The notes beneath the pieces were generated by a model. It saw only the letters and a list, made by a program, of their open reading frames with translations, was not told the DNA's origin and made no database searches. 60,443 nt of DNA from Bacteroidales bacterium (GTDB lineage Bacteria; Bacteroidota; Bacteroidia; Bacteroidales; JAADGE01): assembly GCA_021108035.1 (NCBI GenBank), contig JAIORQ010000018.1, forward strand, positions 1 through 60,443. Reading direction: 5' to 3'. Position 1 is the first letter of the stretch. Every line of letters begins with the position of its first letter. The translations under genes were made by a program, and so were the position numbers. Below are positions 56,690-60,443 of this stretch, in pieces.

Positions 56690-56704
56690 TACTTTATGGT
56701 TCTG

Positions 56705-56719
56705 CCGGTATTTTACCGG
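56705..56719. other. Short stem-loop after glutamine synthetase
   Basis: CCGGTA-TTT-TACCGG, 15 bases after the glutamine synthetase stop. There is no T-tract, so it may stabilise the mRNA end rather than terminate. Confidence 0.4.
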
Positions 56720-56759
56720 AAACAAATAGTTTCTGTAAATTCAGTTATATAACAGATTT

Positions 56760-56882
56760 AAAATGATTAAATGATACAATGATTGAATGCTTAAATAACT
56801 GTAGTACAAATAGTTCCGAAATCATTATTTGGATATTACTTTTTAATTTTTTTTATTATAGCATTTTTGCATTTAATCATTA
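56760..56882. repeat. ATGATTAAATG-type inverted repeat region
   Basis: AAATGATTAAATGATACAAT on the left and GCATTTTTGCATTTAATCAT on the right are imperfect inverted copies of an ATGATTAAATG motif. Between glutamine synthetase and the convergent thioesterase. No gene; simple dispersed-repeat character. Confidence 0.4.
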
Positions 56883-56946
56883 TCGCACTGTGTCCGCCTC
56901 AGACGTGATTTATAAATATTCCACTAAATTTGTGGCAGAACCTACT

Positions 56947-57351
56947 TTATAATAATGCATCAACAAACAAATCAGGTGAACTCGGTCTGCCGTTTTTCAG
57001 AACAACAACAATAACTTTTGCTTTTATCATTAATTTGCTGTTACTCTTTCTGTAAATATCTTGAAAAAATATTAATTTTAAGTTGCCTTCACGCTCAAAG
57101 TTGAGTTTGCAAATAAATTCATCCCCGCTTATTAACGGAAACTTATAGTCAATCTCAATTCTGTACACAACCGGATCAATACCTTCTTTGTGAAGTTTTG
57201 CAAAATCAAGCCCTGCTTCTTTAATAAACTCATGTCTTGTATGTTCAAGATAATTTTGATAAACAGCATTATTTACAACTCCCTGAATATCACACTCGTA
57301 GTCTCGAACCTTCATTTCAAGTTCAAATCTGTAATTTTTCATTCTTCCCAT
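56947..57351 (-). CDS. Acyl-CoA thioesterase (hotdog fold, 4HBT type)
   Basis: 134 residues. The hotdog-fold active-site segment VRDYECDIQGVVNNAVYQNYLEHTR has the catalytic Asp at 21 and the Asn-Asn-x-x-Tyr pattern of YbgC/FcbC-type thioesterases. Tetrameric or dimeric cytoplasmic enzyme that hydrolyses acyl-CoA or acyl-ACP; exact substrate unknown. Met4 (57342) is a possible alternative start. No operon partner nearby. Confidence 0.88.
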   Translation of the reverse strand: MGRMKNYRFELEMKVRDYECDIQGVVNNAVYQNYLEHTRHEFIKEAGLDFAKLHKEGIDPVVYRIEIDYKFPLISGDEFICKLNFEREGNLKLIFFQDIYRKSNSKLMIKAKVIVVVLKNGRPSSPDLFVDALL

Positions 57352-57463
57352 ATAGTAAGATTATCTTTTATCGTTCGCTTATTAACATAATCAAAAGAAA
57401 ACACAGATAGTGTTATGGCAAAAGGCATTGTTAGTTTTATTTTTTTAGAATTTTAACGTTAAG

Positions 57464-57570
57464 TATAAGAATAGTAGCGGATTTCAAGTATTTACATTTC
57501 AATATTGCACAAAACTCTGTCCAAATAAACAAACTTTGAATTTAGCACTAAAACCGCTATTATTTTTATA
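57464..57570. repeat. Large imperfect palindrome downstream of the GHKL ATPase gene
   Basis: TATAAGAATAGTAGCGG (57464-57480) and CCGCTATTATTTTTATA (57554-57570) pair at 15 of 17 positions across a 73-base spacer. The size resembles recombination sites of the attC type, but the core boxes do not fit properly. It sits at the 3' boundary of the accessory-looking module. Confidence 0.45.
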
Positions 57571-57600
57571 CAGTGTTCTCTGCTGGCTTTCTATCAATTA

Positions 57601-60018
57601 TTACTCATCAAAAGCGTGTTTTTCCATATGATAGTTTTCGTATAATAAGAAACTTGCATAGGGTTTAATCATATCCGAAATAAAATCATCTATATCAATC
57701 GGTTTTAACAATTCATCATCATTTCTCATTTTTTGCATTATGCTAAACAAGAATAAAGAGTGTAAATACACTGATAAGAAAAATTTATCCTTAATAAATT
57801 TAATCTCCTTTTCAGATTTAATTCTATTTTTTGAAATAAAGTTCAATAAGGAAAAAGAATCCATATTAATCACAATACCAGCAACAATCATATCACTTTC
57901 ACTATCATTATCTGTAATCACCTTAACAATATCTTTTCCTGTCCATTTTAAACTTTCATCGTCCCAAGTTAAATCATCCTTCTCTATTGCAATTTTATAG
58001 GCTTTTCTTGGTGTAGGTAAGTTAGGAAAAGATTCAGATGGTGTTTCTTCTTTTTTCTTGGGTTTGCTAATTTGCTCATCGACTTTCACGTGGAAAATAC
58101 ATTGAAAATCCTGACCAGGAGCTTTTAACTTTGCTCGCACTTCAACTTCATCACCTACTTTTGCTTTTTCGTTAGGTTTTATTAAAAGTTTAATAGTACC
58201 ATTTGAAGGACCTTCTCTATTGATAGTTAAAATATCTGATATATCTTCTGGATAAGGATTTGGGTTTGGATTAATAGGTCTTTCAGTTTTATTTTTCTTT
58301 TGCAATACTTGTATTTCAAAATCACCTTTATCAATTGGTCTAAATAAATAATCATCTGTTACATCTGTTTCAATTGTAGCATTCCCATTTGAATTTATTG
58401 GTATGGTTTTGTAAGCTTTGCCATATTTGTCTTTTTTTAAATTTAAATTGAAAATTGAAGGAAACCTTTCTAATTTTCTTTGTTTAGTATTTTTTGTTGA
58501 ATTGTTATTTCGTATTTTATTACCAGATGATTTTAAAAAATCCAATGAGCCATCTTTTTTTAATAAATTAACAACATCTTTATCAACTGGTAGTTTCGAT
58601 AAAAACTTTTCTAATAAATCTTTATCCGATTTAGAGTCGCGTAAAAGAGAATTTTTTCTTTCATTATTAAGTTGCCTTAATTCTTTACTCTTTTTTAGTA
58701 ATGAGGTGATTTCATCTCTTAATAATTCGGTTTTTGGAGTACCTTGTTTCAAATGAGTTCTGTTTGACATAAACAAATCTTGGCGAATTTCGGTTGGAAT
58801 ATTTGTACAATCAACGTGAATTAATGTATGCTTTTTTAATAATGAAAATCCCAAATTCTGTGAAATGAAAGATTGTCCTTCAAAACCGTGAACTTGACCA
58901 TTCTGTGTAAATATTATTGATTTGTTTTTTATAAATTCTCCGTGATCAACATCCGAATTAAAGATTACAACTTGAATATCAATTTCACCTAATTTTGATT
59001 CTTTTGGTATTGAGAATTGAAGAATTTTATTTACCTTATCTCTACTGTCAATAATTATTCTATTTCTGTTTCCTAAAACAGGTTTACTTTGTGCTGTACC
59101 TGTACCTTTTGTTTTTACACTGCTATAATCCCTTTTTTCAACAACACTTATAGGCAAAGGTAAATGATACATATATTGATTTAAATCTCTCCACAAATCT
59201 AATGTTGCATCAGAACGTGACCCTCTTGGTAATTGATAAGAATATAGCTTTACAATACTACCATAAATAAAATTTCTATTAAACAAACCTAAATCTAATT
59301 CATTAATTTTGAATGATGCAATATTATCATTTGGATTAAAATATTCATACCATGTTGCTTTTAAATTGTCTTCTTTTGGAATTGGGTGCCTTCTTACTAA
59401 TGTGAACCCAAAATCTCTATCAGTATTATTGTTAAGTTTTTTGTTTCGTTTTGATGCTATTAACTGATATTTTTTATCACCACAAAAGACAACTGCTCCT
59501 GTTGAGCCCATATTATATTTTCCTTGAACAAATTGGATGCTTGCTTTGTTGTTCTGATGTAGTGATAAAAAAGTATTTTTAAAATCTTTTGGATTTTGTC
59601 CTTCCCCAGAATCATAAATTGTAATACTTGGTTGTGTTTTATCTCCTGTTGCAATAACTTGAATATTTTCTGCAATTATCCTTCTTTCTTTGTTTGTTAG
59701 TTCACCAATTTCTCCATTTGGCACATTATAAAACTTTTCGACTGCTTCATTCATAGAATTAGGTGCTTCTTTAGATTTCGGGTTTATTCCAAAGAGTTTG
59801 CAATCCTTAATTAATGTTGCATCAATTGAATTGGTTATTTTTTCAATTAAAGCAGGTACGGGGTGGTTTTGTTGTCCTTCAAAAGTCCCGAAATTTCCTT
59901 CATTGTTACCATATGGTTTCCAGTTATTATGGTTAGAAAGTAATTTGTTATCACTAATTATTACATTAATTTCTTCTTCTGAATTCGCATTGTATAATTG
60001 CCAAAATAGTTTTTCCAT
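57601..60018 (-). CDS. GHKL-superfamily ATPase (MutL/Hsp90-like), probable accessory or defence protein
   Basis: 805 residues, no signal peptide. All GHKL ATP-binding boxes are visible: N box ALIEKITNSIDATL (Glu59, Asn63, Asp66), G1 box TIYDSGEGQ (Asp136, Gly138, Gly140) and G2 box GKYNMGSTGA (166-175). A transducer-like region follows (FGFTLVRRHP, WYEYF, GSIVKLYSYQLP, DLNQYMYHLPLPI). The C-terminal 300 residues contain an Ig-like beta segment (about 610-665) and a helical end. Proteins of this pattern occur scattered in accessory regions. I know no assigned biochemical role. A 76-residue gene precedes it by 2 bases. Confidence 0.75.
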   Translation of the reverse strand: MEKLFWQLYNANSEEEINVIISDNKLLSNHNNWKPYGNNEGNFGTFEGQQNHPVPALIEKITNSIDATLIKDCKLFGINPKSKEAPNSMNEAVEKFYNVPNGEIGELTNKERRIIAENIQVIATGDKTQPSITIYDSGEGQNPKDFKNTFLSLHQNNKASIQFVQGKYNMGSTGAVVFCGDKKYQLIASKRNKKLNNNTDRDFGFTLVRRHPIPKEDNLKATWYEYFNPNDNIASFKINELDLGLFNRNFIYGSIVKLYSYQLPRGSRSDATLDLWRDLNQYMYHLPLPISVVEKRDYSSVKTKGTGTAQSKPVLGNRNRIIIDSRDKVNKILQFSIPKESKLGEIDIQVVIFNSDVDHGEFIKNKSIIFTQNGQVHGFEGQSFISQNLGFSLLKKHTLIHVDCTNIPTEIRQDLFMSNRTHLKQGTPKTELLRDEITSLLKKSKELRQLNNERKNSLLRDSKSDKDLLEKFLSKLPVDKDVVNLLKKDGSLDFLKSSGNKIRNNNSTKNTKQRKLERFPSIFNLNLKKDKYGKAYKTIPINSNGNATIETDVTDDYLFRPIDKGDFEIQVLQKKNKTERPINPNPNPYPEDISDILTINREGPSNGTIKLLIKPNEKAKVGDEVEVRAKLKAPGQDFQCIFHVKVDEQISKPKKKEETPSESFPNLPTPRKAYKIAIEKDDLTWDDESLKWTGKDIVKVITDNDSESDMIVAGIVINMDSFSLLNFISKNRIKSEKEIKFIKDKFFLSVYLHSLFLFSIMQKMRNDDELLKPIDIDDFISDMIKPYASFLLYENYHMEKHAFDE

Positions 60019-60020
60019 AA

Positions 60021-60251
60021 TTAAAAATTAAATCCTTTTTCATTATTTGTAAGATTCTTCTTATATAATGTTTCCATTATTTTTATTTCATCTTTTATTG
60101 CTTTTAGCATTTTGTTTATATCTTCATCAGAGTATTCATAGTTATTTAAGTTTGAGCATTTTGATAAACTTCTTATATCTTTAATAATATTATCAACCCT
60201 TCTCGAAGCAACTCTTTTAAAACGTTCTTTTTTTAGATTAGAATTATTCAT
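60021..60251 (-). CDS. Small basic helical protein paired with the GHKL ATPase
   Basis: 76 residues, 25% or more Lys/Arg, predicted all-helical (RFKRVASRRVDNIIKDIRSL; NYEYSDEDINKMLKAIKDEI). The block R..RV..I...I..L..CSN..NYEYS......I looks conserved-protein-like, and I recall similar short proteins beside accessory ATPases and restriction-type genes, without known function. Its stop is 2 bases from the ATPase ATG, so coupling is likely. It is probably the first gene of the operon, with a palindromic operator 42-71 bases upstream. Confidence 0.6.
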   Translation of the reverse strand: MNNSNLKKERFKRVASRRVDNIIKDIRSLSKCSNLNNYEYSDEDINKMLKAIKDEIKIMETLYKKNLTNNEKGFNF

Positions 60252-60292
60252 TATTCAATACATTTGTTAAATTATAGTGCAAATATACGAAT

Positions 60293-60322
60293 ATATACTA
60301 TATAATGCAAATTATAGTATAT
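60293..60322 (-). promoter_or_regulatory. Palindromic operator upstream of the GHKL ATPase module
   Basis: Perfect 10-bp arms ATATACTATA / TATAGTATAT around TAATGCAAAT. A further half-like copy, ATTATAGTGCAAATATA, lies at 60271-60287 between the palindrome and the small gene. No regulator gene is visible within the window. Confidence 0.5.
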
Positions 60323-60443
60323 TAATTTTGAAAAAGAATTTTATATAGTTGTTTATATACTACGGATTGTCTTTTTTTGCTTGCAGAGAACATATAAGCA
60401 TTCTATCGACAGTTGCGACATGCAAAATGCGAGTACTCAAAAT

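Noticed and set aside
57420-57600. Possible integron attC site (107-bp imperfect palindrome with GTTAAGT)
   Set aside because: GTTAAGT fits GTTRRRY but is on the wrong side for an attC arrangement, the partner RYYYAAC box is missing, and no integrase or cassette array is visible. Kept only as a palindrome.

Overview
The window is a stretch of chromosome from a low-G+C, AT-rich member of the Bacteroidota, most likely a Bacteroidales/Marinilabiliales-type anaerobe or microaerobe. The lineage call rests on gene families seen here: DUF5686, DUF2851, DUF6089 barrels next to uppS-bamA-skp, an S46 dipeptidyl-peptidase, type III glutamine synthetase, a type IX secretion (T9SS) C-terminal sorting domain, YwqK-like MORN-repeat proteins and DUF3857/transglutaminase proteins. 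Start codons lack Shine-Dalgarno sequences, and TAnnTTTG-type -7 boxes can be found, for example before the M18 aminopeptidase. No rRNA, tRNA, CRISPR array, prophage or transposase gene was found.

Layout. 1-5.3 kb: a degenerate hemerythrin-like gene, dnaK with a clear terminator, and a DUF5686 outer-membrane protein. 5.3-11.2 kb: DUF2851, a K+ channel, a lipoprotein, miaA and nadK, separated by five palindromic intergenic elements. 11.2-17.6 kb: a hemerythrin/LuxR regulator pair, a DASS transporter, and a two-gene P-loop NTPase operon (AAA ATPase, then ATPase-wHTH-TPR) with an operator-like palindrome cluster upstream. 17.7-31.8 kb: S46 peptidase (DPP11-like), M18 aminopeptidase, an acetyltransferase-like protein, radC, a TPR-SpoIIE phosphatase, an alpha/beta hydrolase, a tandem adenylate kinase, a DUF4143 ATPase with its own repeated dyads, and a type I pullulanase. 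31.9-39.9 kb: the envelope block DUF6089-DUF6089-uppS-bamA-skp-skp, then murI and rnhB. 40-44.4 kb: a transposon-like cassette inserted just before gpmI, a T9SS-exported zinc protease and DUF3109. 44.4-51.6 kb: a leftward operon of two DUF3857 proteins and a TPR-MORN protein broken by a one-base deletion. 51.8-57.4 kb: M20 peptidase, two small unknowns, glnN-type glutamine synthetase and a thioesterase. 57.6-60.3 kb: a GHKL-ATPase gene preceded by a small helical-protein gene and a palindromic operator, which looks like an accessory, possibly defence-type, module running into the window edge.

Most genes are housekeeping: envelope biogenesis (BamA, Skp, UppS, MurI), nucleotide and NAD metabolism, tRNA modification, peptide use (S46, M18, M20) and glycogen/starch debranching. 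The most unusual content is the set of small mobile or structured intergenic elements. The best case is a 641-bp cassette at 39952-40592 with 25-bp terminal inverted repeats and an 8-bp target duplication. It carries no transposase but does carry a two-helix membrane-protein gene, and it sits only 16 bp upstream of the gpmI start codon. Two further MITE-like copies (5311-5440 and 8068-8211) share terminal repeats, and each has its own 6-bp target duplication.
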